Source of the DNA: Serilophus lunatus
Taxonomy: Eukaryota; Chordata; Aves; Passeriformes; Eurylaimidae
Length of the DNA stretch: 64,000 nucleotides
Assembly (NCBI GenBank): GCA_013399895.1
Contig: VXBA01002668.1
Location: 372,001-436,000 of the forward strand
Reading direction: 5' to 3'
Part shown: in pieces, positions 43,554-55,594 of the stretch
How the letters are laid out: each line of letters opens with the position of its first letter
Position numbering within the stretch: position 1 is the first letter of the stretch
Made by a program: the position numbers and the translations under genes
The notes under the pieces: model-generated
Database searches by the model: none
Told to the model about the DNA's origin: nothing
Seen by the model: only the letters and a program-made list of their open reading frames with translations

Positions 43554-46500
43554 CTAGAAATGAAATATTCATGCATGTTATTTTTGCTGCAGCTTCCTTT
43601 GCCAGTGACTACACATGCTGTAGAGAAAATGTCATTATTATTAAGGCTTTTAATCACTTGCCTATTGCTAAACGGATTCTGATGCACTGTGTTCTTCCAA
43701 GCAATTTGTGAACGTCATGTGTTTAATTTTGGCTGGTGAGAACATGTATCTGTTTGTGCAAACACATGGGCATTCACAGAAGCTATGCAACAGCAAGGGA
43801 GGGCTGTAGCGAGCATTTTTCCTTGCTCCCAGGTTTCCTGACCTGGCCCGGCAGGACTTAAGTGCTAGAGTCCTCACTGTAGCTTGCAAGGAACACTGCT
43901 GAATTATGCAGGTTCCTACTGACGTGTGCTTGCTTTTAAAACAGATGGATGCTTAAGGCTCCAGGGCTCTGCCATCATTCTCTTCACCTCATTAAGTTCG
44001 TCTAGCATCCTGTTTAATTTTAATCCCAATGAAATGTCTTTCAGCAAGTATTGTTTGCGAGAGTCTGTAATGCCTGGTATTATTCCTTGTCACATGAAAG
44101 ATGTGGCTGCTTTCAGAATATTTTCAGAATGTTTCTGAACACTACTTACACAATGAAATGTCAGAGGGCTCATATGCATAAAGACGGTTTGAGTATCTTC
44201 CAGTAATATCTGCCCTCACAGTCAGGGTAGGATCTGGAAAAAAGGATGAGAGAAGTTGTAGAGGACGGGACTAACCAGTGGAAGGAAATAAACTTACTGC
44301 ACTCCTGCTTGCTTCCTAAATGTTTCTGCAAGACCTTTCTACTTCCTTTAACAACCAAGAGATTGTTCTCCTACACAGTTACTGACATTTCAATTTTAAG
44401 TGTTGTGTTTGGAGGTTTATTAAGAATCGGATGGGTTACCCATCTCTGGCACTGTGGCATCATGCCATTGAGGGAGGAATACTGAAGCTCTGAAGCTGGC
44501 TGAGGTTGCTTCGATATTTGATCTGCAAAACCAACTAGAACCTTTATACTTCTCACAGGATAAATTCCTGTTAATCAGCCTGAGGATTTGAGTTGCATGG
44601 GGCAGCAGGGGCTCAGTTCTGAGCTCAGCTTTGATGTTTGAGGTACTCACCTATGAACAAAATTCGAGGGACGTACTGGCCATCAGGTGCAAGATTCTTG
44701 TCTGTGGTTTCATACTTAAAGAAGACAGAGAAGGTTCCCAGTCAAAGAGGACATGTTACATATTTTTTTCCTTCTTTGTACTTTGTGTTACGAAACACAG
44801 CTCAAGTAATAGTTTTGCAGTTTAGGAGATTCCTTATCTGAGATGCAGTCTTTTAAAAGATGGAATTGTGAATTGGTAACAACAGTTAAACAGTTAAAAT
44901 CTTGTTAAACTTTTAATTCCCTCACCTTTTGAGTTTATGATGGCTACAGATGAAAAAAGACTTAGTACTAAATCTATTATGCTTCAGCAGTGGCCATTTT
45001 CCTAGCTATTAAGCTATAGAAGTCATAATTAAAAATAGAACATTATCACTTTCATTTAGTGAAGTGTAACTAGGAAACTTACCACAAGGTTCAGGAGAAT
45101 GAATTTCTCAGCCAGTTTCTGTATATCTTTGTGTTCAGCAAAGACTTTCTTGAGGGCTAGAGTTGAAACAAGTGAAAAGAAAAATATGCCCCTGAATTTG
45201 ATTGTCCTCAAAAAACAAATTTAAGTAAACTGGCTCTCAAATATGTCTGCTTAGGTTTGATCTTGAGCATTTGACCCTTCCAACCTCCTGTTCTACTATT
45301 TCAGTTTCTGATATCAGTTGTTAATGCACTTGACAATACAGTATGTAGGGCCTCAGCCTGAAATGTTTGGAAGGGTCTTAATTCTTTTGCAAAGATTGTA
45401 CAAAGTTATGGATGGATGCAAAGGTCTTGCCATGTGGATCAAGTTGAAGGAAGAAGGGCCCCCAGATAAATTCAGAGACACTTAAAAAAGAGCAGTCCCT
45501 GTTGCCAGAAATCCTGCAAGAGCTCAGTTTCAGCCTGGTTTGATAGTCCCTGGCTGGATTCAGTCTAAATTGTCAATAATACTGAGAACTAAATATGTCC
45601 TTTCCAATAAAATTCTTTCTCACTGTACCTGGTCTTGCTATTTTTTTGGCTGAGTGTGACATGAACCAAAACTAGGTCAGTCAGAGGTCAAACTCTGCTG
45701 GCACATGCTTGTTCCTGTATCCATTCGGTATCATGCAGTACTGAATTACCATTTTTGTTTTATTTCTACACATCAGAAAATACCTGTGTGGGACAGCGAC
45801 TGGAAGAACACTCCCCATGCTTGTGCAAATTAGTATTTCACTAAGGCTTACCAAGGAAGCAGAATGATGGCTGATTTGTTTGTTTTGTTTAAACAGCATT
45901 TATCCAGACACTAAAAACAATATTCCCCCCCCCCGCCCCCAACAATGCAAAGGGATTACCTTGACTGTGCGGGCAGTCTTCCAAGTGGTGGATAATCATC
46001 AGGGGTTTCTGGCTGGAAAAGAAGAGCTCTCGTTAGGAATGGGGGAGATGCAGGGGGCTCAGGGTGTGCACAGTGGGGTGTGGCAGGGTGGGTACCTGTG
46101 CTTGGAACGGAAAAGGGCTTCCTCATAGGTCTGCGTCCAGATGAGCTGGTCTCCCCAGCCTGTGTGAGGGAATGAGGGGACACACACAACGTGTTATTAA
46201 GCGGGACCAGTGGCCGCCCGTTTGAGTCCCGCCCCCGCCGACCTCTGCCGGGAGGGGTTTGGAGCTGCGCTGCCACGGGGCTTTAAATCGGGATTAAAGG
46301 AGGAGGAGGGGCTAGCAAATACTAGAACAAGTATTTGCAGAATAAGTTGCAAGAAAATTATTTTTTAATAACAGCACGGTAGCCAAAACGTTCACATGAT
46401 TGCATTTTTTTCCCTTTTAAATTTAAGTTATTTTGTTTCTTACCTCTGGAGAGAGTCTGAGGCAGTTTCGGTTTAGCGGTAGTGTCCTTTGTATCTTTCT

Positions 46501-46573
46501 TGCCTGCATCCTTTGCCAGAACACAGGAGACGGCAATGAGAAGCAGGAATATGGACAGGTAACTTTTCTCCAT
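43504..46573 (-). CDS. AGR2: AGR2, anterior gradient 2 (ER protein-disulfide-isomerase family)
   Basis: Complete coding sequence in seven exons: 46573-46444, 46159-46096, 46012-45960, 45156-45083, 44714-44651, 44233-44150, 43553-43504. All junctions are GT-AG and the frame is continuous. The product is 172 aa, close to the 175 aa human protein. Residues 1-20 (MEKSYLSIFLLLIAVSCVLA) form a signal peptide. A lysine-rich segment ends KLPQTLSRG and a thioredoxin-like domain follows, with WGDQLIWTQTYEEAL, the single-cysteine motif CPHS in HHLEDCPHSQALKKVF, DGQYVPRILFIDP and TVRADITGRYSNRLY. The C-terminus KSEL is a KDEL-type ER-retrieval signal (KTEL in human). Known role: folding of mucins and other secreted proteins in secretory epithelia. 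CPHS and the KDTKD segment favour AGR2 over AGR3. Introns are short (83-803 bases). Start choice: the first ATG after the acceptor, with G at -3 and +4. Confidence 0.97.
43554..44149 (-). other. AGR2: AGR2 last intron
   Basis: 596 bases between the sixth and seventh coding exons. Nothing further recognised. Confidence 0.85.
44150..44233 (-). CDS. AGR2: AGR2 sixth coding exon
   Basis: 84 bases after a TTTTCCAG acceptor. It encodes DPTLTVRADITGRYSNRLY and AYEPSDISL. Two overlapping GT pairs occur at the end; the donor GTAAGT after ...CATTGT keeps the frame into the last exon, the earlier GT does not. Confidence 0.93.
44234..44650 (-). other. AGR2: AGR2 intron between fifth and sixth coding exons
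   Basis: 417 bases. Several open frames cross it on both strands, but none has supporting features. Confidence 0.85.
44651..44714 (-). CDS. AGR2: AGR2 fifth coding exon
   Basis: 64 bases after a TTTAAG acceptor, ending at a GTGAGT donor. It encodes YETTDKNLAPDGQYVPRILFI, which includes the cis-proline region (YVPRI) typical of thioredoxin folds. Confidence 0.95.
44715..45082 (-). other. AGR2: AGR2 intron between fourth and fifth coding exons
   Basis: 368 bases, AT-rich. Nothing further recognised. Confidence 0.85.
45083..45156 (-). CDS. AGR2: AGR2 fourth coding exon
   Basis: 74 bases after an ACTCTAG acceptor, ending at a GTAAGT donor in phase 0. It encodes ALKKVFAEHKDIQKL and AEKFILLNLV. 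Confidence 0.95.
45157..45959 (-). other. AGR2: AGR2 intron between third and fourth coding exons
   Basis: 803 bases, the longest intron inside the coding region. It carries a run of ten C bases near 45926-45935 on the + strand. No other element recognised. Confidence 0.85.
45960..46012 (-). CDS. AGR2: AGR2 third coding exon (CPHS motif)
   Basis: 53 bases, separated from the previous exon by an intron of only 83 bases. It encodes SQKPLMIIHHLEDCPHSQ. CPHS is the AGR-type CXXS site, with one cysteine where classical PDIs have CXXC. Donor GTAATC. Confidence 0.95.
46096..46159 (-). CDS. AGR2: AGR2 second coding exon
   Basis: 64 bases after a CACACAG acceptor, ending at a GTACCC donor. It encodes (G)WGDQLIWTQTYEEALFRSKH, the start of the thioredoxin-like domain. 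Confidence 0.95.
46196..46300 (-). promoter_or_regulatory. AGR2: GC-rich patch with GC box in AGR2 intron after the first coding exon
   Basis: A short CpG-bearing stretch in a 284-base intron. On the + strand it includes CCCGCCCCCGCCG (46228-46240), a GC box on the - strand. A TTTAAA word lies about 50 bases upstream on the - strand (near 46282-46287). Together these resemble a small internal promoter facing the second coding exon. No transcript evidence is available, so this is a tentative call. Confidence 0.3.
46444..46573 (-). CDS. AGR2: AGR2 first coding exon
   Basis: The exon begins at 46581 after a CTGTTCCAG acceptor, so eight 5' UTR bases precede the ATG and a non-coding exon must lie further upstream. 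It encodes the signal peptide and the KDAGKKDTKD segment to SRG (first base of the glycine codon), with donor GTAAGA. Confidence 0.95.
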
Positions 46574-49500
46574 GGCTGCTCCTGGAACAGATGAGAGAAA
46601 CTCCCCGTCATTGTGGTGCCTCCCGGGCTGGTTCTGGCTGTGAGGCACACGGCAGATAGGGATGGGCAGAGCAGCAGGTCAATTCACAAATATGCAGTGG
46701 GGTGAGTCAGGGCTGAAATGAACCGCTCCAGGCAGGGGCCTGGGCTTGAGGCAACGAGGAAATGTGAGGTTTGCTTTGCAAACTGCCCTGAGGGACCTGG
46801 CTGCTTTCCACTGCCCTATTCATGCTGCTGGGCCGCGACCCTTTTAGGGTGTGCGTGTGTGGTTTTTTTAGTTTCTCTCTCTTTATATATATTGAATGTG
46901 CTCAGTAAAATAACTGAGTTTTGGTAGTTCCAAAAATACTTTCAAGTCCTAGTACGTTCACAATTCTACCTTGATCTCCCGGTGCTATAGTAACCCAGCA
47001 GCAGGTGCTGAGAATTAATTTGTCTCAGGTCTTTCCCCATTTTGCTGTGGGAGCGACTCAAATGAGAAGTCAGAACATTAAGCTAGGCTTTACAGTGAGC
47101 ATTAGAATAGACATAGCTTAATGATGGTTGAAATTTCCAATCCTGTCTTCTCCCTTAAAAGTACCATCTAATCCTTAAAACGACCAGAATCTATAATAAA
47201 AAGAGTGGGGGAGGAGTTGCTGTGTGTCACAGAGAGAATTGAAATGGAGTTTGAGGGTAGAAGCAGCACAAAGCAGAGGGCTTTTCCTGAGCCAGTCTCT
47301 GGAGATAAGACATCTCTGATGGGAAGCTCCTGAGCATTTCAGCTGGAATGCTTATCTGAAGGGGTAAAGCACTTCAGTGACATGACCCTATGTTTTCTCG
47401 TTACATTTCCTCATAGAAACTAGAACCAATATCATTATAACAAGAACATTTTAAAGTACTCTGAAAGTGATACAGAACATTCAAATGATTAATAAAAAAC
47501 TCCCTAAAGCCAGACCAAACCAAAACAGCTAACAAACAAACAACTCCCCCTCCAAACCAACAGACTGTCAGTTTTTAAAGTTCAGACAATGAAAATTGAA
47601 CTCCAGGGAAACAGAACTGTTTTTCTGGGGAGACTGCAGGAGGAGACATTAGCTGAGTGTCCATCAGTGATACAGTGCTCTTTGCTAGTGGGATGTCCAG
47701 TAGAGCTCAAACATCCGAAGAGTCACTGTTTTGAGCATATGAAATACAACTTTTGCATCAGACTGCCTTTCTACCATAAGAAAAGGAAGAAAATTGCTTG
47801 AAGTTAAATTAAACTCTGTGGATTGTCAGAGTTGCCTCAAGGGTTGTTTTGGCTAGAGCTATATGGTGGAAGTAATGCTTCTTTAAAAATTAAAAAAGAA
47901 AAGGTATGGGACAATCAGGAAATTGAAGACTAGGCACATTTTATGCTGTTGCGGAAGCAAAGTGCAGAAAGCAAAGACAGAGGAACATTAAACCTGCTCC
48001 TTAGAAACTTTGCCTCTAGAAGAACATGCACACTTTTGAAAAGTTTCCCAAAATAGCCCCTCCTCTGCTAGATCTTTTAGCCTGCAAAGCCAACATTTCC
48101 CTACATATTTTCCTTCATATCAAGCTGTGCTGGACTGTGCCTGCTTTGCTGCAATCTTTTCTTTCCACTGATTAGCTCCCCCAGCCCCAGGTTAGTGCAG
48201 GCTCACAGCTCCCTCAGGTGCTTTCTGAAGCAGTGTGTGGTGGTGCCTTACCTTGTTTACTCTCCTGGACGCCTCCCAGGGTGTGAAGGTGTTCCTGGTT
48301 ACTGTGTGAATGCTGCTGTTCCTACTGCCTATTTATGCACCTTCACAACCCAACTCCACCCACAAGCTTTGAATTTGAATACTACTTCCAAAGAGCTAAA
48401 CTTTCACGTTTTTTTCCCCACCAAGACATTCAGAGTTAATTTCATAATTAAACAGCATTACAGTTTCCTGTCAGACACCATATCTAAAGCTCAGAGACAT
48501 TTCTGTAAGATTTTGGGATATTTATTGAAAGGTGATTTTAAAAGTGGGCAAAGATCCAAGTCCAGGTAAGATGAAGTCAAGACTCCTGATTTGCCTGAAG
48601 AGTGATTTGTCTTTTTTTGATTGGTTGGAAAATCAATGTGGATCGCTGTTCTTTTAGTCCTTAGAAAAAGTTAAATTGATGACTCAGAACTGTAACTGTT
48701 GATCAGATCTTTAAATATGCACATTATACACATATGTGTGTACACATGCACATAAAACAACGTGTAGAAAAATTGTAATAAAGCCTAAAATGAGGTTCAT
48801 AAAAATCTCCACAAAAATATATTTGGGACCTATGACAAAATCTTAGTTCTTAAGCAGGGGTCTAAATCACCTTTTAATTCAAATTCCATGATTAATTATT
48901 TGCATAGACATTTATTTTTAACTACAACATGAACATCAATCATTTTAGGTTTCAGATACACATATAATATAGTGCAATGCCCAAGAAAAATGTGAGTGTT
49001 TTGTCTGCCTGGAAGGCCATCCCTACTGTTGTGTTGTCCACAAATGGTCCTTCCACAGAGAGGTCAGTGTGATTCTGTTCTCAGCAATATATGTTAAAAC
49101 TAAACTATGTTCTTCTTGGTGCATGCCTCATGTATTTCAGTGAGATTAAAATCACATATTCATGGGCAGTGAATACTTAACATTACTCAGCTGGGTAGAT
49201 GAAATCCATCAGATATGAATTTTCCTGCTTGAAATTCACAGTCCTCTCTGATGGCTGCTAACAGCACCCATTTTTTATGGATATACTTAAGAGAATTAAG
49301 AGCTTTGGATCATAGTCTGGATCTGGAGGTTTTTTTTCTTTCATATATAATGAGGAAAACAAGGTGCAGAAGTGAGATGATGAACTTAAGCAAAAAAAAA
49401 AATCGTGGCAGTTCCTTACATATATTCAGTAGTACTGTGCTTTGCTTAACTGCTTGACTTATTAGAAGGGTGAAAACAAAGCTCCCAGGGACATCAGTCA

Positions 49501-51975
49501 TTTAAACTTCTTGTTCTATGTGTTTCATGATACATGTATGTTTTCCTGATAAAAAAATGGATTTGCATATAAATTTATTCTTCTTTTCCAGCTTAGCCTT
49601 TCCCACAGCTCTCTGCTTGTACCCTGAGACTGTATCCAGACACTAAGTTAGCTTCTGGCAGTTTGTAATAGGCCACTTGCTCTGCCTCAGTGACTTAATC
49701 CTTCAGGAGTTGCCCCAGAGAGCTTGGAACAAAATAGGACTATTCCAGGTTTCTCCTCTTTTGGTATAAAGATCTGGTAGACCTTATTGCCGTTAATGTT
49801 TAACATCTTTACAAAACTAGTCGTTGGACTTTTAATATGATTTTTATTCCTCTGGTCTGAGGTGCCTTTGTTCATTAGGTTATACAGAAATCAGCACAGC
49901 TTCAGCTGGCTGATGTTATAGAAGTTTTGAAGGCATTCTCTGAAGTGCTTTGGTATTGGTTGTGTTTTGTAATACGTAAGTTTTAGGATTCATCTGTTTC
50001 TTCTAATTTCGTAATAAATACATGATTCTAAGTCTTGTGATCCATTGCTCAGAATAAATATCAAAACTTTACAGTGGAGGAATGCGAAGCAATGAAAGAG
50101 ATGTTCCACACTAGCAGTGCTCCAAGTCAAAGCCAGAGAAAGTCAGACTTGGGAATCAGCAAGCTTCCAGTGCTCTTAATGTAGTAGTATATTGTAAGAT
50201 ACAGCGATGGAAAACAGAATAAATTTATTTGAGAACTGGTCAAATTTTTATTTTCAATGCTTTAACCACATGAAGTAATTAGTAACTTTTTTATCACCCG
50301 AAAGCTCTTTGGATGAAATTTGACTGAAATTTTCTGGAAAGCCTTACTACCCAAATTTAGGAGCTGAGACACCTCTGGCAGACGCAGATCACATTTTATT
50401 TCCCTATTCCCCTGAAATAACCTAAATCTTTATAATGAATATTATAGGTAAATGTTGCCTGGATGGGGAGATGCCGTGATTATTAATGTCCCCAGTCATG
50501 CATGTATAATAGTCATTGTATAATAGTCAGTTGTGCTGGACCAGGTACCAGACCCCAGATACCCCAATCCCCAGCTTAGTTGCACTCTGTTAGGCTAAAA
50601 AGCAATTTTTCTCACATTGGATCAGGAAATGTTTACTAATACATGCAAATAGAGAGCACTGCTAAGGCAGAGACTAGAAAGGACTTGGTATCTTATAAGA
50701 GGTCAAGACATTCTCCTGAGAGCTGGAAGGCCAAGGTTCAACCATCTCCTGTCTACTTTATTTTCAGTACAAAGCCACATTTCAATACAGGGCTGGAAAC
50801 TCAAAAGTTCAGGAGATTTTTATTGCTGAACACTTAAAGCTGGTGACTGGAGTTTGGATAAACATCTGCTAAGAATCAGATGATTTTTCCTAAATGATGA
50901 TGATTTCCCCAAATATTTTCCTCTTTTTTTGTTGAATGAATGACTCAATTAACTTCCATTACTTATAATGTTGCCTGAAACAGACGAGATAAGAAATAAA
51001 GCAAACATGCAGTCTGCAGAGGTGAAGGAGTAGCACAGCTTTACTGGCAAAGTCGATGATCCAAAAGAGGAAAGTCATAACAATCTCTTCATTTTTATAA
51101 TCTTTCTAGTGCCCGCCCATCACACCATTCAACTAAAGTCCATCTTACTACTGTGTCCCTTAAGCATCCAGCAGAATCATCCCTTGTTACCTATCTCCAG
51201 CCCAGTCCAGTCCCTGGTAGGCCTGGAAGCCTAACCCTATGTTTTGTCTTATACCCCACTTATCTATACACAAGAATGCAAACACCCTGGAACACAGGCT
51301 CTTCTGGCCTTTAATATTCCAAGTTATCCAGCTACCTAGCTAAAGTGAATTCTCCCAATATTTTAAGCATACTGCTTAAGGCATCAATAGTTGATTGGTA
51401 AGACTTTTCAAATTGGCTAGATGTTAAGGATTTACATTATGTCATTCTGACCCTTTAATCACTACTTCTAGAACAAAAGACCATGAAGATTTCAGTATCT
51501 CTGAAGGTAAAGATGTGGGTTCTTATACCATACTCTATTTTGAGCTGTGGATGGAGGGAAGGCATTGCTGAATGACACATTTTAAAATCACTAAGTCATT
51601 TGAAGACCCATATTAAATATACTTGCACTTGTATTGTTTAATGCCCTTTTTCACAACAATAAGAAACTGTCATGGTCTGTTACACCAAGGAGTGTCAAGG
51701 TTTTCAGCAAATGTGGGACTTAATTGCTCAGCTTGTTGTTCGTAAGAGAAAGCATGGCAACATTTAGATTTAAATTTTTAATGTTTTGCACACAACGAGG
51801 CGGTGGATGAGTGAAGAGATTCTGTAATGAGAGAAACTAGGAAGCTGGAGATGTACCACAGCCTGCGAAGAAGACTGTTTATCTGATCTGCTTAACTGGG
51901 CAAGTAAGTTATGATCATCAAGGCTTCACACCTAAAATTCTTGTACTTAAGTTTAGGTGAATATATTTAATTTTA

Positions 51976-52033
51976 AGTTGGACTCGATGATCTCAATTGT
52001 CTTTTCCAACCTTGTTAATTCTGTGATTCTGTA
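51976..52033 (+). repeat. CR1 LINE 3' end fragment
   Basis: GTTGGACTCGATGATCTC, then TTTTCCAACCTTGTTAATTC and TGTGATTCTGTAATT, match the CR1 3' terminus on the + strand. Confidence 0.85.
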
Positions 52034-54354
52034 ATTAATTGAAGTAACTAACTGTGTCTAAACCCAGAAAATTTTCTGTATTCCATGATTAAAGCCAATT
52101 ACTCCTCCCCTGTCTCAGCAACTGATATTCAATTTTCAGTATTGCTTGAAATCTGAAAGCCAGAAATTTCCTATTTTTAATATACTGTAATATATGAGAA
52201 TAGTGGGAAGACCTTATGTTTTGGACAGCTTAATTTTGTATGTAGTATCACATGGGCAGTTTTTAATTAACTCCTTTCTGTTAATTAAGCTCCTTCTGTT
52301 TCTGGCCTGCTTTTGTCCTTGGATGATAAACTTTTTTTACAGGCAAGTAGCTGGGCTGCAATGTCCATAATTTAGAGTCTTCTGGAGCTACCATCTTGCT
52401 ATGATCTCTCTGTGTGCCTCCTTTGTATTCATTGCTCTTATTTCAAATTTATGTTTATCTATAGCCCAGACTCTCTCAGTTTTCTAAATACTCAACCTCC
52501 TAGAGCAGAAAACTTTTGTTTCTAGTGACATGATGACAGTTTGGTTTTCCGGTGACAATGTCTCAGTTCTGACTTCAGATTAGTGGTTCTTAAGTCGTAA
52601 GGGATGAGAGTCTCTTTATTCTCTTTTTTCTTACTAATTCACCTATAAGTGTGCAAAGATAAAGGATCAAATCCTGGTTTTTGAGAGAGGGGTGTTGTTG
52701 ATTGTTTGTTTGTTTTCCCAATGAATGAGCAGTAAATACATCTGCTCAGTGAAATTCCTGCTGAGCTCATTGACACAACTATTTTCTTAGCCCCACTGTT
52801 GTTTGTGTGCTACTTTCACATTAATACGACTTTTGTGTTCGGATCAATATCCCAATGAACACTACTTGTGCAATGAAACATATGCATTCTGCCAAGTTTC
52901 TCGCTGCTCCTGGTAACGTTGGTCTTTTTCTTCAAGCTGTGCAGACTTCTGTGGTGTGGACACTCTCTAGCTTGCACGATGTGCTCCACAACACCCTTCA
53001 TCTTCTCCCAAATTCTTGACATTGCCTTGTGTATTTGTCACAGAATGTGCAGATTTAGTCAGTCACAGACTACACAGTTTTAAAGGACTCCAGTGTTTAG
53101 GTTCGCCTTCCTTTGTGCAGCAGATCTCACAGTTTTCATGTCTCAGATGTTCTATCATGTTCCCACTGTGTCCACATGGTACCATTTTTTCTTCCTCTAC
53201 TTCAGTCTGAGCTAGATGGGGATCTTTGCTTGGACAGTTGCAGTTGCCTTGTCAAGGTTAAATCTGGGATTTAGCAGTCTCATTTCTGAGTTGGATTTCC
53301 AACGTCATGAATATTATCTTTTTATCTGGGTCTCAGCCACTGATTTGCATAACTATCTAAATTTTAGACTGGGGATAAACTCTTCTATGTCTTCACCTTC
53401 TTACTTTTTTTTTTTTTTCTCAAGTAGTATGAAGTATCTAAAGTCTTCCATCAGTTTGAAGACCATGAACTGTGGCATAGGATGCTCATAGTGAGCATCA
53501 GTAAAATCATTTTCACGAGCAGGATAATGTAGCACTGGCACAAGTAACCCAGAAAGGTGATGAGATAACTCTTCTGCCTGACCTTTAACTATTTATAATG
53601 TGAACTTTGAAATAACACAACAGCCTATTCCAGCTGGTTCTTACTGTGAGGTAGTTCTTAATGCAGAATGCTGAATATACTTCTGAAGGAAATATTGATG
53701 TAATGTAGTTCCTTCTGTTACACAGTATCCTAATGTCACGTTGTAGACCACTGGTTTGTTTTCCCATTGCATAAAGTCATTCTATTGCAGAGTGCCTCAA
53801 ACTTCATAAATTTTAAATTTTTTATTTTCGGTTGCTCTGCTGCAGTTTTATTCTGGCTCTTAATTATTTATTTGTCAATATAACTGAAGTATTAGGGACA
53901 TATACCTTTAAAAGTTCTTAAAATCAATTTTAGAAATCTTCTGCAGAGCTACAGGTCCTGACATAGTCCCAGAACAGAAATCTTCCTCTTTTTGAATTCT
54001 CTGACTATGCAAGTAAAAACTTTTGTTGAATTTTCAATGTTCCTCCTGCCTAAACCCTGCTTACTGCAAAAAAAGTCCAGCCCATAGGGGTGAGAATCTT
54101 TCCCTCTGTTTCTTTGAAGTATAATATTTTACTGCTAATAATCTCTTAGTATATGTTACCTGCTAAAGAATATGTATGTGAAGAAAACTAGCACAGGAGC
54201 AGGAACAATGTGGCTTCTCCAAGATCATCATTCTGGAAGGAACTGAGCTGTTTTCTGAGTCAGAGAACATATCACAGCACAGTGGCCTTACATGAGAGAA
54301 GATAGATCTACCAGAACATCCCCATAGGAAAAGAAGTAAAGTATGGACTAAGTA

Positions 54355-55010
54355 AGAGCAGAGTGACTTGGACTGTAAGGGTTGTAGTTGGCAACACACA
54401 ATCTACATGCCAGTCTAGTGGTGTGCTCCAGGGGTTAATACTGGAGCAAATATTGTCTAATGTCTTCATTAACTGATGGAAAGAATGTACCCTCAACAAG
54501 TCTGCAGGTGACACAGAGCTGGGAGAAGTGGTTGATAAACCAGATGGTTGTGATACCATGCAGAGGGACCTTGGCTGCTCAGAGAAATGAACCCCATAAA
54601 TTTTGACAAAGAGCAATGCAAAATCCTGCATCTGGGTAGACACCAGTACATGCTTTTCAACCAGGTGGAAAGCAGCTTAGAAGAAAATGACCTGGGGTTC
54701 CTAGTGGACAGCAAATTGTACATTAGACAGTATCATGCCCTTGTGGCAAGGCAACCAACAGCCCCTAGGCCTACATTTGCCAAAGCATTGCCAGAAGGAC
54801 AAAGAAAGTAGGCCACTTCCAGAACCTTGAGTCCAGTTCTGGGCTCTCCCAACAGGAGAGACAGGGACACACTGGAGAAAGTTCAGCAAAAGGGTTCAAC
54901 GGTTGTAAAAAGATGGAGCATCTGTCGTTTGAGGACAGGCTGAGAGAGCTGGGACTGCTCGGGCTGCAGAAAAAATGGTCAGGAGGATCTCATCAATGTG
55001 TATGAATAGC
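54355..55010 (+). repeat. CR1 LINE fragment with reverse-transcriptase C-terminal coding remains
   Basis: Diverged CR1 ORF2 3' part. CTAGTGGTGTGCTCCAGGGG and ATACTGGAGCAAATATTGTC match the CR1 reverse-transcriptase stretch for SGVPQGSVLGP. A decayed open frame at 54587-54811 reads like the CR1 sequence around NKEQCKILHLGR and ESSLEENDLGFLVDSKL. CAGTTCTGGGCTC and GACAGGCTGAGAGAGCTGGG follow. Stops and indels are numerous, so the copy is dead. The right edge, where a second CR1 copy abuts, is approximate. Confidence 0.9.
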
Positions 55011-55019
55011 TGATGTGAG

Positions 55020-55476
55020 GACCTCCTTGCCCAGAGGAGGGTCACAAAGATGATCAGAGGGCTTGAGCATGTCTTCAACAGGCTGAAAGAGTTGGGGTTG
55101 TTTAGCCTGGAGAGGGCTCTGAGGAGATCTTACAGCATCTACCAGTACTTAAAGAGGACTTACAAGAAAACTGGAGAGAGAGATTTTACAAGGGACTGTA
55201 GTGATAGAACAAGGAGAAATGGCTTTAAACTGAATGACAGTAGGTTTAGATGAGATATTAGAAAGAAATCCTTTACTATGAGGGTGCTTAGACCCTGTAA
55301 CAGGTTGTCCAGAGAAGTGGTAGATGCCTCATCACTGGAAGTGTTCAAGTAGAGGTTATATGGAGCTCTGAGCAACCTGATCTAGTGGAAAGTTTTTCTG
55401 CCCATGGCAGGAAGGATGGAACAAAATGGACTTTAAGGACTTCCAACCCAAACCATTCTATGACTTTTTGACTCTA
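55020..55476 (+). repeat. Second, 5'-truncated CR1 LINE copy
   Basis: It restarts the segment just passed in the first copy: GGGTCACAAAGATGATCAGA, TTGGGGTTGTTTAGCCTGG and GGAGATCTTACAGCATC. The 3' UTR follows (AGGTTGTCCAGAGAAGTGG, CACTGGAAGTGTTCAAG, CTGCCCATGGCAGGAAGG), ending in CCAACCCAAACCATTCTATG. The duplicated internal order shows that it is a separate insertion from the copy on its left. Confidence 0.9.
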
Positions 55477-55594
55477 CAGTGAGAAGGCAAAGCCAGACTC
55501 TTCTTTCATATTAAGTGACGAGAGTCAATGAGCCCAAATTGATATTTAGGAAACTGCATGCAAAAATGAAGTAGATATTTTTTTCCTTTTGTAA

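Noticed and set aside
45926..45935. Run of ten C bases in an AGR2 intron
   Set aside because: Simple low-complexity sequence, prone to length error; no function can be supported.
46882..46890. TATA-like word as the AGR2 promoter
   Set aside because: No good donor joins the downstream sequence to the acceptor at 46582, so the assignment is too weak to list as a promoter.
54587..54811. 74-codon open frame as a host gene
   Set aside because: It is the decayed C-terminal part of CR1 ORF2.
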